Shown here: positions 22,638 through 22,910 of the stretch, in pieces
Position numbering within the stretch: the first letter of the stretch is position 1
Layout of the letters: the number at the start of each line of letters is the position of its first letter
IMG/VR virus record: IMGVR_UViG_3300045996_001307
Location: 1-22,910 of that record
DNA length: 22,910 nucleotides
Direction: 5' to 3' (one strand)
From: a virus
Notes under the pieces: model-generated
What the model was told of the DNA's origin: nothing
What the model saw: only the letters and a program-made list of their open reading frames with translations
The model's database searches: none
Made by a program: the position numbers and the translations under genes

Positions 22638-22910
22638 GCGGAAGAGAAGCCCGGGGACCGAACGGGATATTCGCCGCAACCCCCACCCCCGGGAATGAGG
22701 ACGGCTCCGGTGCACCACCGTTCCGTGAGGGTAGTGTAGCAGATGGAGCCGTGACGAAAATCTGGAGCGAAAATACGTCGCGTTTTTTGAGACGGGGGGC
22801 AGGCCCTCTGCACACTCCCGGCGCCTCGCTCCGCCCCACTCCCCCGGCCAGGTACTAGCACCAGGCTTAGCACCAAGGCTAGGCTTCGAGCAGTACCTCA
22901 AACCTAGTAC
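22638..22910. other. Noncoding right edge with short repeats
   Basis: About 270 bases without a supported gene. GTACTAG (22852-22858) and CTAGTAC (22904-22910) form a 7-bp inverted repeat, and AGCACCAGGCT (22857-22867) is echoed by AGCACCAAGGCT (22869-22880). A second GCTACACT -10-like box lies at 22740-22733. The repeat cluster continues to the window edge and cannot be delimited. Confidence 0.4.

Noticed and set aside
22626-22901. Upstream extension of the gluzincin-like frame
   Set aside because: Composition is not protein-like, and a plausible ATG with promoter box lies at 22625.

Overview
The window is the virion-structural region of a tailed, siphovirus-like double-stranded DNA phage or prophage with an HK97-type head. 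Almost everything is on the minus strand and is transcribed from right to left. Genes are packed with 1-11 base overlaps (ATGA, GTGA, TAATG), mostly behind GGAGG-type ribosome sites. No integrase, lysis, replication or tRNA gene is visible, so neither the lifestyle nor the host can be read directly. GC-rich codons, several genes that look leaderless (a TAnnnT box 6-9 bases before the start codon, no Shine-Dalgarno) and strong hairpins lacking a U-tract would suit an actinobacterial or Deinococcota-like host. That is inference only.

Layout in transcription order: (1) 22625-21224, two unrelated zinc metallopeptidases, an HELGH gluzincin-like protein and an astacin-like metzincin, each behind its own putative leaderless promoter. 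(2) 21223-20914, a noncoding control or cos-like region. (3) 20913-16447, packaging: small terminase, large terminase, a conserved unknown, a staphylococcal-nuclease-like protein and the portal. (4) 16443-15253, five small overlapping accessory genes, two with zinc-binding cysteine pairs. (5) 15089-15256 on the plus strand, a lone HTH gene whose stop codon shares a CTAG with the convergent last accessory gene. (6) 15004-12558, prohead protease and major capsid protein. (7) 12490-9503, head-tail joining and neck genes, one with a Rho-N/SAP-like motif and one with an E3-binding-like motif. (8) 9503-7139, major tail protein and a tail assembly chaperone pair joined by a probable -1 frameshift. 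(9) 7045-1, a giant tape measure protein that runs off the left edge.

Together these genes package DNA (TerS/TerL/portal), build and mature the procapsid (protease, capsid with N-terminal scaffold domain), join head to tail, and assemble a very long tail. The most unusual points are: domain insertions in both the capsid E-loop region and the tail tube protein; an apparent ATT start and two distinct repeat regimes (25 and 44 residues) in the tape measure protein; a -1 frameshift without a canonical slippery heptamer; paired metallopeptidases beside the terminase; a family of leaderless promoters; and an antisense HTH gene embedded in the late region.
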